From assembly GCF_018531465.1 (NCBI RefSeq), contig NZ_JAHDTF010000010.1:204933-268932 (forward strand): a stretch of 64,000 bases of DNA. The letters run 5' to 3'. A program made the translations under genes and the position numbers. Shown piece by piece: positions 8,430 through 16,700 of this stretch (positions within the stretch are counted from its first letter, which is position 1; each line of letters opens with the position of its first letter). The notes beneath the pieces are model-generated. The model saw only the letters and a list, made by a program, of their open reading frames with translations. It had not been told where the DNA came from and did not search any database. The stretch comes from Sphaerisporangium fuscum (GTDB lineage: Bacteria > Actinomycetota > Actinomycetes > Streptosporangiales > Streptosporangiaceae).

Positions 8430-8912
8430 TCACCGCGGAGAGGACTGCGGGTCCGTCCCGGCTCGTACGGCGAAGCCGCCCCGGCCGTCGAAGGTCACGG
8501 TGTGGACGGCGTCGAATCCGTCCGACAGGCGGGGACGGCGCAGGCGGGTGAATGTGGCGCGGAGGCCGACCTCGGGCACCCGCACGCGGCCGAGCCGTAC
8601 GGCGTTGCGCTCCAGGGACGCGGAAAGGTCCGGAGGGAACCAGTACGCCACCACGCGCGCGCCGTGCTCCTTGGCGGTCACGATGAGCGGGCTCCACTCC
8701 TCGGGGGAGGGGTTGGTGTTGTCCACGGCGACGTCCCGCCCCGCCTCCAGCGACTCGGCGATCACCCTGAGCTGGCGCCGCTGCCGGTGGCGGGCGTTCG
8801 GCCAGTGGTCCTTGCTCACGTGGACATGCGTGGCCGACAGGCGCCGGTGGTAGAAGGTGGACTTCCCCGACGCCTGCAGTCCGACGAGGACGGCGACCTC
8901 GCGCTCCGTCAT
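8430..8912 (-). CDS. P-loop ATPase / small-molecule or polynucleotide kinase
   Basis: A 160-residue zeta-toxin/polynucleotide-kinase-like P-loop protein. The Walker A motif is VLVGLQASGKSTFYHRRL at residues 8-25, DNTNPSPEEW (about residues 66-75) is the usual acidic strand region of this kinase class, and VVAYWFPPDLSASLERNAVR supplies the lid arginines. ATP-dependent phosphorylation is expected; the substrate is not predictable. It ends three bases from the CGNR stop, convergent with it. ATG 8912 is the only sensible start. Confidence 0.82.
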   Translation of the reverse strand: MTEREVAVLVGLQASGKSTFYHRRLSATHVHVSKDHWPNARHRQRRQLRVIAESLEAGRDVAVDNTNPSPEEWSPLIVTAKEHGARVVAYWFPPDLSASLERNAVRLGRVRVPEVGLRATFTRLRRPRLSDGFDAVHTVTFDGRGGFAVRAGTDPQSSPR

Positions 8913-9034
8913 GCCTCCAAGTCTGGCCCGCCGTCGGCGGCCCCCAGGGGGTGCGGGCCGGTCCCCTTCACGGCATCGGTGACACCCGCGGGCCGGCGCG
9001 GGTCGCGGCCGGCGTCAGGAAGTACGGCCGTGAC

Positions 9035-10725
9035 TCACCCGCACACCGTGAAGGGCTGTGTGCCGGGCAGGTAGCGCTGCCATTCCCCGGTGGTCAGGCC
9101 CCGGCCGGCCCGGGCGCAGACCGCCGCCGCGGCCCGTTCGCCGTCGAGGGGGAAGCGCCGCAGGACGCCGCCGGGGGTCGCGCCGTACAACGTCTTGCCG
9201 TCCGCGCTGAACGCCACCGAGGCGGCTTCGCCGGATCCCAGGGAGGACAGGTCTTCGAAGACGAGGCCGAGGTGCTGCCTGTGGGGCACGTCCCAGATCC
9301 GGATCCCACCGTCGCGTTCGTACGAGGCGAGAGTGTCACCGTCCGGTGACCAGCTGAGGGATAACGGCTGGGCCGCCTCGGCGAGATCTCCGACCGAGGA
9401 CGACAGGTCGCTCTTCCACAGTGAGATCCGGCTCGAAGCGTTGACGGCGATGACGCCCCCATCCGGGCGGAACGCGTACGGGGCCGTGAGACTGCCGAGA
9501 CCTCCGGGGGGCGGGCGCCGAGCACCCGTGGCCGGGTCGACGATCTGTGGTGAGGCGCCCGCGACGAGCATCTTCCCGTCGGGCCGGAAGGCGAAGCCGT
9601 CGCCGGTCCGCAGATCCGTGCGAATGAGCGAGCCGGTCCTGAGGTCGCGCAATTCGAGGGGAAGCAGTCCGTACTGCCTCGAGGACGAGATCGCCAGCGT
9701 GTGACCGTCCGGGCTGAAGGCGAGGCCGCCGATGCCGGTCGCCTCCTTGGCGGAGGCCCTGAACGAGTCGAGCACCCCGCCCGAACCGGTGTCGATGATC
9801 CAGACTCGGTCGTCCCAGCTGGCGGCGGCCGCCAGCCGTCGGCCGTCCGGGCTGAACGCCAGTATGTTGCCCGGTCCCGAGACCGGCGCTCCGATCCGCT
9901 GACCGGTCCGGGTGTCCCAGAGCCCTACGTCCCTGTAGGCGCCGATGGCGAGGAGGTGTCCGCCGGGGCTCAGAAGTGAACGCTCGCCGCCCTCCCGGAC
10001 GGGCTTGTCGAAGAGCTGCGAGATGTCGAAACTCTGGACCGTCCCGTCGAGTGTGATCACGCGCAGGACGTGCTCGGCCTCGTCGATGCCGACCGCGTCG
10101 AACTGCTGAGGCAGCCGCCGCTCCAGGAGGACCCGCCCGTCGGCGACCCGCACGCCCAGACGTCGGCGGCGGCCGTGGCGCCGCGCCCGGCCAGGACCTC
10201 GGGCGCCATGTAGGCGGGCGTGCCCATGATCGGACCCGTGGTAATGGGGCCGACCTGCCGCGCGACCCCGAAGTCGATCACCCGGGGGCCGTCCGGGCCC
10301 AGGATGATGTTGTCGGGCTTGAAATCGCGGTGGACCACCCCGGCCTGGTGGATGGCGGTCAGCGCGGTGGCGGCCCCGATGGCGAGCCGTCTCAGCGCGT
10401 CGCCGTCGTAGGGCCCGTTCTCGCGGACCACCCGCCGCAGGTTCGGGCCCGGGACGTACTCGCTGACGATGTACGGCTGCGGGACCTCGGCCGCGACCTC
10501 GATGATCCTGGCCGTGCAGAACGAGGTCACCCGCTGCGCGGCGGAGGCCTCCTTGGCCAGCCGGGACCGGGAGACGGGGTCGTCCAGCCTGGGCACCTTG
10601 ACCGCGAACCGCGCGCCCGTCTCGTCGTAGGCCTCGTACACCACGCCCTGCCCGCCCGCGCCGAGCCGGCCGGCCAGCCAGTACCGCCCCAGCCGGGACG
10701 GATCGGAAGGTGTGAGTGCGTCCAT
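9035..10725 (-). pseudogene. Ser/Thr protein kinase-WD40 gene with internal deletion and frameshift
   Basis: The 5' part (10725 to about 10150) encodes the N-lobe and half of the C-lobe of a kinase: GRLGAGGQGVVYEAYDETGA, VVHRDFKPDNIILG, VIDFGVAR and GTPAYMAPEVLAGRG. After AADVWAC the frame continues only into nonsense that stops at 10057. A different frame, open to 9035, carries a WD40 propeller (VGLWDTRTGQRIG, RIWDVPHRQHLG) and ends YLPGTQPFTVCG. The rest of the kinase, the linker and the membrane helix are missing. The intact paralogue at 26213-29761 shows what was lost, roughly 450 codons. Each half could still be translated, but a functional receptor kinase is unlikely. Confidence 0.75.
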
Positions 10726-10809
10726 GAGGTAAGCGATTGTGTCCCCATGGCGGATCGACGTTCAACAGGCCGGGGACTTCGGCGGGCGCTGATCCTCCCC
10801 CGCGGTGCG

Positions 10810-11883
10810 TCAGGTCAGCAGCGAGGCGGCGTGGCGGCCGGCCGCCGCCGAGGCGAGGAAGCCCGCGAGGTCCTCCGACAGGCCGCGCCCCATGGTCGAC
10901 AGCTTCACCGGGCTACGGCGCAGCAGCTCCTCCAGGCCGTCGACCGGCACGCCGACCAGCTCGTGACGTACACCCAGCTCGGCGGCCTGCGCGGCGACCT
11001 TCTCGCCGAACTCGCCGGGCAGCTCCGGGACCACCACCTGCGCCGGCGCCAGCGCCACCCGTCCGTAGGCCGTCAGCGAGTGGTGGGAGACGCCGACGTG
11101 GCGCTCACGCTCGTCGCCCTCGCTCACCCGCAGCGCGCCGATCGGACGGCCGCCGAGGACCGCCGCCGCGTTGAGGGCCTCGCCCGCCGAGACCCCGGAG
11201 AACCCCCAGCGGGTGCCGGTGCCGAGGTTGCCCGGCCCCTGGGTCACGATCGCCACGTCGGCCGACAGGACGTGCCGGGCCGCCAGCAGGCCGGTGTGCA
11301 CGGTCACCGCCTCCACGTCACCCCCGAACGACTGCCCGGTGGTGACCACCCCGCACAGCCAGCCCACCTCGCGCAGCCGGGCCGCCGACATCGAGAACCA
11401 GCCGGGCAGCGCGCCCCCGTCGAGCATCACGTAGGCCACCCGGGGCGGGGGAGCCGCCTCCGTCCCGAACAGGCCGCACAGGATCGCGGGCAGCGCCGAG
11501 TGCAGGTCGGCGACGATCACGGGCATGCCGTCGAGGGAGTCGGCATCCCTGAGGATCTCGTGGTGGGGGGAGTCCTGCTCGTCGGCGCCCAGCACGGTCG
11601 CCTGCAGGGGCGTGTATCGTGCCTTGACCAGGTGGCCCGGCCCTTGCGGATCTTCCGGCAAACGGTCCGGGACCGCCACCACCATGGCGTAACCTCCCGT
11701 ACCAAGGCCCATCGCGAGAGCGGTCGTGTTGAGCAGCACCGTGTCACCCGGTTCCGGGCGTCCCACCAGAGAGGGGTAGGCCAGTGCCCTGCACTCCCCC
11801 TCGGGGAGGGTCACGTCCAGCTCGATCGCGCCCGGCCACTCACGCCGGACCGAAAGCACCTCGCCTTTGCGCCACCTGATCAC
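10810..11883 (-). CDS. DUF3866 family protein
   Basis: A 357-residue protein of the DUF3866 family, conserved in actinobacteria and some Firmicutes and of unknown role. The start MIRWRKGEVLSVRREWPGA, the small beta-rich N-terminal domain ending GDTVLLNTTALAMGLGTGGY, and the middle segment DVAIVTQGPGNLGTGTRWGFSG are characteristic. No signal peptide or membrane helix is visible. It is divergent from pafB (gap 37 bases), an association common in actinomycete genomes, although a functional link with PafBC is not shown by the sequence. Confidence 0.85.
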   Translation of the reverse strand: MIRWRKGEVLSVRREWPGAIELDVTLPEGECRALAYPSLVGRPEPGDTVLLNTTALAMGLGTGGYAMVVAVPDRLPEDPQGPGHLVKARYTPLQATVLGADEQDSPHHEILRDADSLDGMPVIVADLHSALPAILCGLFGTEAAPPPRVAYVMLDGGALPGWFSMSAARLREVGWLCGVVTTGQSFGGDVEAVTVHTGLLAARHVLSADVAIVTQGPGNLGTGTRWGFSGVSAGEALNAAAVLGGRPIGALRVSEGDERERHVGVSHHSLTAYGRVALAPAQVVVPELPGEFGEKVAAQAAELGVRHELVGVPVDGLEELLRRSPVKLSTMGRGLSEDLAGFLASAAAGRHAASLLT

Positions 11884-11920
11884 CCGGCAAGGGTAGCGTC
11901 ACCTTCGGAAGGGAGGCCCG

Positions 11921-12865
11921 ATGTCTCGGCGGAAGACCGAGCGGCTGCTGAATCTCGTCATCTGCCTGCTCGCCACCCGGCGCCCGCTCAGCGCGGAGCA
12001 GATCCGCCACGCCGTGCCCGGCTACGACGCCGCCAACGACGAGGCCTTCCAGCGCATGTTCGAGCGCGACAAGAACGAACTGCGCGAGATCGGCATCCCC
12101 GTCGAGGTCCACAAGGACCCCTGGGACGACGAGCCGGGCTACCGCATCATGCCGCAGGCCTACGAGCTGCCCGAGATCCCCCTGGAGCCCGACGAGGCGG
12201 CGGTGCTGGGCCTGGCCGCCCAGGTGTGGCAGCGGGCCAACCTCGCCGAGGCCGCCAGCGGCGCGCTGCTGAAGCTGCGCGCGGGCGGTGTCGAGACCGA
12301 CGACGCGGCCGTGGGGCAGCTGGAGCTGCGCGTCGACACCCGCGACCCGGCCTTCCCGGCCCTGTGGGAGGCGGTGCGCGACCGGCGGGTCGTCCGCTTC
12401 GACTACCGGGCGGCGGGCAGCGAGGTCCTGCTCACCCGCACCGTGGAGCCGTGGGGCGTGGTCAGCCGGCGGGGCCGCTGGTACGTCGTCGGGCACGACC
12501 GCGAGCGTGACGCGCCCCGGGTGTTCCGCCTGAGCCGCATCACCGGGCCCGTGGTGCCGGTCGGCCGTCCCGGCGTCGTCACCGTGCCCGAGGGGGTCGA
12601 CATCCGCTCGATGGTGGGCTCGCGCGACAGCCTGCTCCCCGAGAGGGCCGCGACCATCCGCGTCCGCCAGGGCACCTGCCAGTGGCTGAGGCAGGTCGGC
12701 ACGGTCGAGCAGGGCGACGACGGCTGGGATGTCGTGCGGGTCGACTTCTCCGACGCCGAGTGGCTCGCCGGGTCGGTGGTCGGGTTCGGGGCCGACGCCG
12801 AGGTGATCGACCCGCCGGACGCGCGTGACGCGGTCATCCGGCGGCTGAAGGGAGCGGTGGCGTGA
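11921..12865 (+). CDS. pafB: PafB, WYL-domain DNA-damage transcription activator subunit
   Basis: A 314-residue HTH-WYL protein. The N-terminal winged helix (MSRRKTERLLNLVICLLATR, then FERDKNELREIGIPVEV at about residues 46-62) is followed by a WYL domain around RVVRFDYRAAG...VEPWGVVSRRGRWYVVGHD and a WCX C-terminal domain. In mycobacteria PafB and PafC form a heterodimer that, on sensing single-stranded DNA, recruits RNA polymerase to the LexA-independent DNA-repair regulon. GGAAGGGAGG precedes the ATG. pafC follows 34 bases later, the standard arrangement. Confidence 0.95.
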   Translation: MSRRKTERLLNLVICLLATRRPLSAEQIRHAVPGYDAANDEAFQRMFERDKNELREIGIPVEVHKDPWDDEPGYRIMPQAYELPEIPLEPDEAAVLGLAAQVWQRANLAEAASGALLKLRAGGVETDDAAVGQLELRVDTRDPAFPALWEAVRDRRVVRFDYRAAGSEVLLTRTVEPWGVVSRRGRWYVVGHDRERDAPRVFRLSRITGPVVPVGRPGVVTVPEGVDIRSMVGSRDSLLPERAATIRVRQGTCQWLRQVGTVEQGDDGWDVVRVDFSDAEWLAGSVVGFGADAEVIDPPDARDAVIRRLKGAVA

Positions 12866-12899
12866 GCGGGTCCGGGACCGGGCCGAAGGGAGAGTCCGC

Positions 12900-13856
12900 G
12901 TGAGCACCGCCGACCGCCTGCCCAGGCTTCTGGCGCTGGTGCCCTACCTGATGTCCCACCCGGGCGCCCAGGTCCCCGAGGTGGCCAGGCTCTTCGGGCT
13001 CACCGAGAAGCAGCTGGTCGACGACCTTCAGCTGGTGTGGATGTGCGGCCTGCCCGGCCACACCCCCGGCGACCTCATCGACGTCTCCTGGGACGGCGGC
13101 GAGATCCTCATCGACAACGCCGACACCATCGCCCGTCCGCTGCGGCTGGGCATCGACGAGGCCAGCGCGCTGCTGGTCGCGCTGCGGATGCTCGCCGAGC
13201 TGCCCGAGTTCGAGGAGGGCGACGCGCTCGCCCGGGTGATCGCCAAGCTCGAGCGGGCGGCGGGGGAGGGCGCGGCGGCGGTGAGCAGCCAGGTCGCCTT
13301 CGAGCTCGACGCCGCCCCCGACGCCATGGCCACGGTCAGGGACGCCCTGCGCAGGGGCCGCCGCCTGTCCCTGCGCTACTACGTTCCCGGGCGCGACGAG
13401 ATCACCCCGAGAGAGGTCGACCCCACCCGGCTGGTCATGGTCGACGGCCGTTCCTACCTCGAGGGCTGGTGCTACCGGGCCGACGGCATGCGGCTGTTCC
13501 GGCTCGACCGCATGGTCAGCGTCGAGGCGCTCGACGTCGCCGCCGACCCCCCGGCCGAGGCGGAGCCGATCGACGTCACCGAGGGGGTGTTCCGGCCCGC
13601 GCCGACCGACGAGCTGGCGGAGCTGGAGCTCACCCCGGCCGGGCGCTGGGTCGCCGAGTACTACCCCTGCGAGGAGGTCACCGAGCTCGGCGAGGGCCGC
13701 CTGAGGGTCACCCTGCGGGCCCGCGACCAGAGCTGGGTCGTACGGCTCGCCCTGCGCCTGGGCGACGAGGGCCGGATCGTCGCCCCCGAGTCCCTGGCCG
13801 AGAGGGTGCGCGAGGCGGCCTCGGCGGCGCTGGCCCTGTACGAGACGGCACGGTGA
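12900..13856 (+). CDS. pafC: PafC, partner WYL-domain activator
   Basis: A 318-residue homologue and partner of PafB. The HTH region is RLPRLLALVPYLMSHPGAQ followed by VARLFGLTEKQLVDDLQLVW; the WYL domain is around RRLSLRYYVPGRDEITPREVDPTRLVMVDGRSYLEGWCY, where the W-Y-L triad is represented by S-Y-L; a WCX domain ends the protein. GTG 12900 is the start, preceded by GAAGGGAGAG. It is followed by the small membrane protein at 13906 and tatA. Confidence 0.94.
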   Translation: MSTADRLPRLLALVPYLMSHPGAQVPEVARLFGLTEKQLVDDLQLVWMCGLPGHTPGDLIDVSWDGGEILIDNADTIARPLRLGIDEASALLVALRMLAELPEFEEGDALARVIAKLERAAGEGAAAVSSQVAFELDAAPDAMATVRDALRRGRRLSLRYYVPGRDEITPREVDPTRLVMVDGRSYLEGWCYRADGMRLFRLDRMVSVEALDVAADPPAEAEPIDVTEGVFRPAPTDELAELELTPAGRWVAEYYPCEEVTELGEGRLRVTLRARDQSWVVRLALRLGDEGRIVAPESLAERVREAASAALALYETAR

Positions 13857-13891
13857 CCACCCGCTCCGCAGTGGGCTCCCGCCCCGTTCGG

Positions 13892-13897
13892 TAGAGT
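13892..13897 (+). promoter_or_regulatory. -10 box of a leaderless promoter
   Basis: TAGAGT lies eight bases before the ATG at 13906 and there is no Shine-Dalgarno sequence in between. This spacing predicts a transcript starting at or next to the start codon, so the small membrane protein and probably tatA-tatC can be expressed separately from pafBC. Confidence 0.45.
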
Positions 13898-13905
13898 CCC
13901 GGGCC

Positions 13906-14130
13906 ATGGTATGGATCTACGTCGCTGTGGGCCTGGGGGTCGCGGGTCTCGTCCCGATCGCGGTGCTCTCGGTCCGCGTCCTGGTGGCCATGCGGGGGCT
14001 GACGCGTGAAATCGAGCGGACCACCAGGCGTCTGGAACCGGTGCGCGCGCAGTTTGCCAGGTCTGATCGGCGGATCAAGACGGTCGGAGGGGTGAATGAA
14101 GTGGCATCGGCAGCGTACGATCGAGCTTGA
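13906..14130 (+). CDS. Small single-helix membrane protein between pafC and tatA
   Basis: A 74-residue protein with an N-terminal membrane helix (VWIYVAVGLGVAGLVPIAVL, residues 2-21), followed by a basic amphipathic segment LVAMRGLTREIERTTRRLEP that could form a coiled coil or lie on the membrane. No family is recognised. It sits 49 bases after pafC and 31 bases before tatA, and is read from its own probable leaderless promoter. Its position suggests a part in Tat or cell-envelope function, but this is inference from neighbourhood alone. Confidence 0.7.
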   Translation: MVWIYVAVGLGVAGLVPIAVLSVRVLVAMRGLTREIERTTRRLEPVRAQFARSDRRIKTVGGVNEVASAAYDRA

Positions 14131-14161
14131 GATTGCACGTCGTCCGGCGTAAGGGTGTGAC

Positions 14162-14518
14162 ATGTCCAACTTTGGAGTTCCCGAACTGCTGATCATCGGG
14201 GTCGTCCTGGTGCTGCTCTTCGGCGCCAAGAAGCTTCCCGACACGGCAAAGGCGCTCGGCCAGTCCCTTCGCCTGTTCAAGAAGGAGACGACCAAGCTCC
14301 ACGAGGAGGACGAGGCCCGCGAGGCCACCAAGTCCACCACCGTGACCGCGCAGCCCGTTCCCGCCCCGCAGCCGCTGCAGGCCGCGACGCCGTCGGTGGA
14401 GGACCGGCTCCGCGCCCTGGAGGAGGAGAACGCCCGGCTCCGCAGCACCCAGGCACGTCCCGCCGACGCCGCCGTCAACGGTGCCTCCCTCGCGCAGACC
14501 CCCAAGGACCAGGCCTGA
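14162..14518 (+). CDS. tatA: TatA, twin-arginine translocase pore subunit
   Basis: A 118-residue TatA/E protein. [20 protein letters not shown] gives the single membrane helix (about residues 6-21), followed by the invariant F-G-A-K-K-L-P hinge and an amphipathic helix [13 protein letters not shown]. The tail is longer than in Escherichia coli, rich in Ala/Pro with a short predicted coiled coil ([16 protein letters not shown]). TatA oligomers form the transport-competent membrane patch for folded Tat substrates. tatC follows after 52 bases; no tatB is present here, as usual for this block in actinomycetes. Confidence 0.96.
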   Translation: MSNFGVPELLIIGVVLVLLFGAKKLPDTAKALGQSLRLFKKETTKLHEEDEAREATKSTTVTAQPVPAPQPLQAATPSVEDRLRALEEENARLRSTQARPADAAVNGASLAQTPKDQA

Positions 14519-14570
14519 GGGGCACCGCCTGCACCTCCCACTCTGACCGCCCTCTGAATCAGGACGCCCG

Positions 14571-15431
14571 ATGGCATTGCTGAAACGGTCGAGCCCGGCC
14601 GACAAGGGCAAGGTCGCCCCCGATTCCGAGGGGCGCATGCCGCTCATGGAGCATCTCCGTGAGCTGCGCAACCGCCTGGTCAAGGCGCTTCTGGGCCTGA
14701 CCGTCGGCACCATCGTCGGGTTCGTCTTCTTCGACAAGCTCTGGGTCTTCATGAGCGAGCCGTACTGCCGGCTGCCGATGGCCCAGAAGCTCAAGACCGG
14801 TGAGTGCACCCTGGTGGTGCAGGGCGTCTTCGAGGGGTTCATGGTGAACCTCAAGGTCGCCCTGATGTTCGGAGCCGTGGTCGCCGCGCCGATCTGGCTG
14901 TACCAGATCTGGGCGTTCGTCACGCCGGGCCTGTACCGCAACGAGCGGCGGTACTCCCTGACGTTCCTCGGGCTGGCCGTCCCGCTGTTCGCCGCCGGCG
15001 CCGGTCTCGCCTACTTCACGATGGACAAGGGCCTCGCCCTGCTCCTCGGTTTCACTCCCGGCAACGTCATCCCGCTCATCAGCATGGACCAGTACATCGG
15101 GTTCCTGATGGCCATGCTGGTCATCTTCGGCCTGTCCTTCGAGCTGCCGCTGCTGATGGTGTTCCTCAACCTCATCGGCGTGCTGCCGTTCCGGCTGGTC
15201 AGCAAGCACCAGCGCATGGTCATCTTCCTGATGTTCGTGTTCGCGGCGATCGCCACCCCGAGCCAGGACCCGATCACCATGCTGGCGCTCGCGCTGCCGA
15301 TGGTCGGCATGTTCATGATCGCCGAAGTCTTCATGTACTTCCACGACCGCAAGAAGGAAGCCGAGGAGGCTCAGCGCCAGCGGGAGCTCGAAGAGGAGCT
15401 CGACGGCCCGGGCGCCGCCGGCGTCGACTGA
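14571..15431 (+). CDS. tatC: TatC, twin-arginine signal receptor subunit
   Basis: A 286-residue, six-helix TatC. The conserved N-terminal cytoplasmic segment MPLMEHLRELRNRLVKAL (about residues 23-40) forms the signal-peptide site, and FGLSFELPLLMVF contains the invariant glutamate of helix 4. PIWLYQIWAFVTPGLYRNERR matches the first cytoplasmic loop. A charged tail (KKEAEEAQRQRELEEEL) follows the last helix. Together with TatA it forms the minimal export system for twin-arginine proteins. Confidence 0.97.
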   Translation: MALLKRSSPADKGKVAPDSEGRMPLMEHLRELRNRLVKALLGLTVGTIVGFVFFDKLWVFMSEPYCRLPMAQKLKTGECTLVVQGVFEGFMVNLKVALMFGAVVAAPIWLYQIWAFVTPGLYRNERRYSLTFLGLAVPLFAAGAGLAYFTMDKGLALLLGFTPGNVIPLISMDQYIGFLMAMLVIFGLSFELPLLMVFLNLIGVLPFRLVSKHQRMVIFLMFVFAAIATPSQDPITMLALALPMVGMFMIAEVFMYFHDRKKEAEEAQRQRELEEELDGPGAAGVD

Positions 15432-15526
15432 GTCGGGCCTCCACCCTTCGCACGGCCGCCGCGGCGCCGCGTCCGGCTCGCGTCCACTGGGCCAGGACGG
15501 ACCGTGGCAGGCACTGGGTCTGCGCT

Positions 15527-16414
15527 TCAAGCGGTGGCGGGGGCGAGCACGCGCAGGGCGCCGGGCTCGACGGCGCAGGTGAGCGGGAGCGGGCCGACGC
15601 GCTCGCCGTCGGCGTAGGCGACGACGCCGGGAGCCTCCAGCGTGACCCGGCGCCCGCGGCGGGCGGTCACCGCCGGATGGCCGAGGTGGGTGCCCCGGTA
15701 GACCCGGGGGAAGGTCCGTAGCAGGGCCGACTTCGGCATCGGGCCGACGATCAGCACGTCCAGCAGGCCGTCGTCGGCCGCCGCCTCCGGGCAGACCCGC
15801 ATGCCCGCCCCGTACGTCGAGGTGTTGCCGACGGCCACCAGCATGGCGTCCTGCTCGATCACCTCGTCGTCGACGGTGATCCTGAACGGGATGGGGACGA
15901 ACGAGCGCAGCTCCTGCACCATGGCGACGAGGTACTTGGCCGTGCCCTGGGGGCGGGTGAGCAGGTTGGCGCGCTCGTTGACCTTGGAGTCGAAGCCGCA
16001 GGCCGCCACCCCGGCGAACCACTCCTCCTCGCCGATCCGGGCGGCGTCCAGCACGCGGGTCCCGCCGGCGGCCACGATCTCGGCGGCGGCGAGCGGATCC
16101 CTCCTGGGGATGCCGAGGGCGCCGGCGATGTCGTTCCCGGTCCCGGCCGGGATGATCCCGAGCGGCACGTCGGTCCCCGCGACCGCCTGGAGGGCCAGGT
16201 GCACCAGTCCATCGCCGCCGAAGGCGACCAGCGCCTCCGGGCCCTCCGCGACCGCCGTACAGGCCCGTTCGAGGGCGTCCTCGGCGCCGGTGCCCACGAT
16301 CACCGAGACGGGGCGGTCCCCGGCCTTCAGACGGCGCACGACGGGGTCGAGCAGCCGCAGGCTGCGGCCACCGCGGGCCGCGGGGTTCACGAGGAGTACC
16401 AGCTCACCAGCCAC
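15527..16414 (-). CDS. Diacylglycerol kinase-family lipid kinase (YegS/DgkB-like)
   Basis: A 295-residue member of the DAGK catalytic family. MAGELVLLVNPAARGGRSLR contains the N-terminal NP-A-x-G motif; EALVAFGGDGLVHLALQ holds the nucleotide-binding GGDG (about residues 64-67); PLGIIPAGTGNDIAGALGIP is the conserved GTGND signature; the C-terminal beta-sandwich ends in ALRVLAP. It should phosphorylate diacylglycerol or a related lipid at the membrane. It is convergent with tatC and divergent from the helicase at 16701. Confidence 0.9.
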   Translation of the reverse strand: MAGELVLLVNPAARGGRSLRLLDPVVRRLKAGDRPVSVIVGTGAEDALERACTAVAEGPEALVAFGGDGLVHLALQAVAGTDVPLGIIPAGTGNDIAGALGIPRRDPLAAAEIVAAGGTRVLDAARIGEEEWFAGVAACGFDSKVNERANLLTRPQGTAKYLVAMVQELRSFVPIPFRITVDDEVIEQDAMLVAVGNTSTYGAGMRVCPEAAADDGLLDVLIVGPMPKSALLRTFPRVYRGTHLGHPAVTARRGRRVTLEAPGVVAYADGERVGPLPLTCAVEPGALRVLAPATA

Positions 16415-16700
16415 AGCCGGAACCTATCCGCCCGAGCCGCTCCGATCCAGCCCCCAAAGGAAGGGGCACGCGCGCGACGCTCCCTGTTCCGGCCGCCGGA
16501 AAAGTCTTCCGAAGAAGCGCGCGAGGGACGCCGGCGGAGCAAGGCCTTGGGCGAGGGGGAGAAGGGCACGCCCTGACCAGGGCGGACGCCGGACGGCGGC
16601 GTCCCGGGCGGCCGGATCGGTGCGTCCGGGCCTCGTCCGGACGCGGAAAGGCCGGTGCAGCCGACAGGACCGGAATCCGGTTATCGGTAGGCTGAAGTGC
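16415..16700. other. 286-base intergenic region upstream of the helicase
   Basis: No gene is seen between the lipid kinase and helicase starts. TAGGCT at 16688-16693 is a good -10 box seven bases before the helicase ATG, predicting a leaderless transcript. The rest is GC-rich with short open frames that look like chance extensions. Confidence 0.4.

Noticed and set aside
10100..10200. Programmed ribosomal frameshift joining kinase and WD40 halves
   Set aside because: There is no slippery heptamer at the junction, and even a shift would leave out the kinase C-lobe, linker and membrane helix that the paralogue has, so deletion fits better.
15801..16700. Upstream extension of the helicase frame by 300 codons
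   Set aside because: The extension is antisense to the lipid kinase and lacks helicase homology; a -10 box and conserved start lie at 16701.
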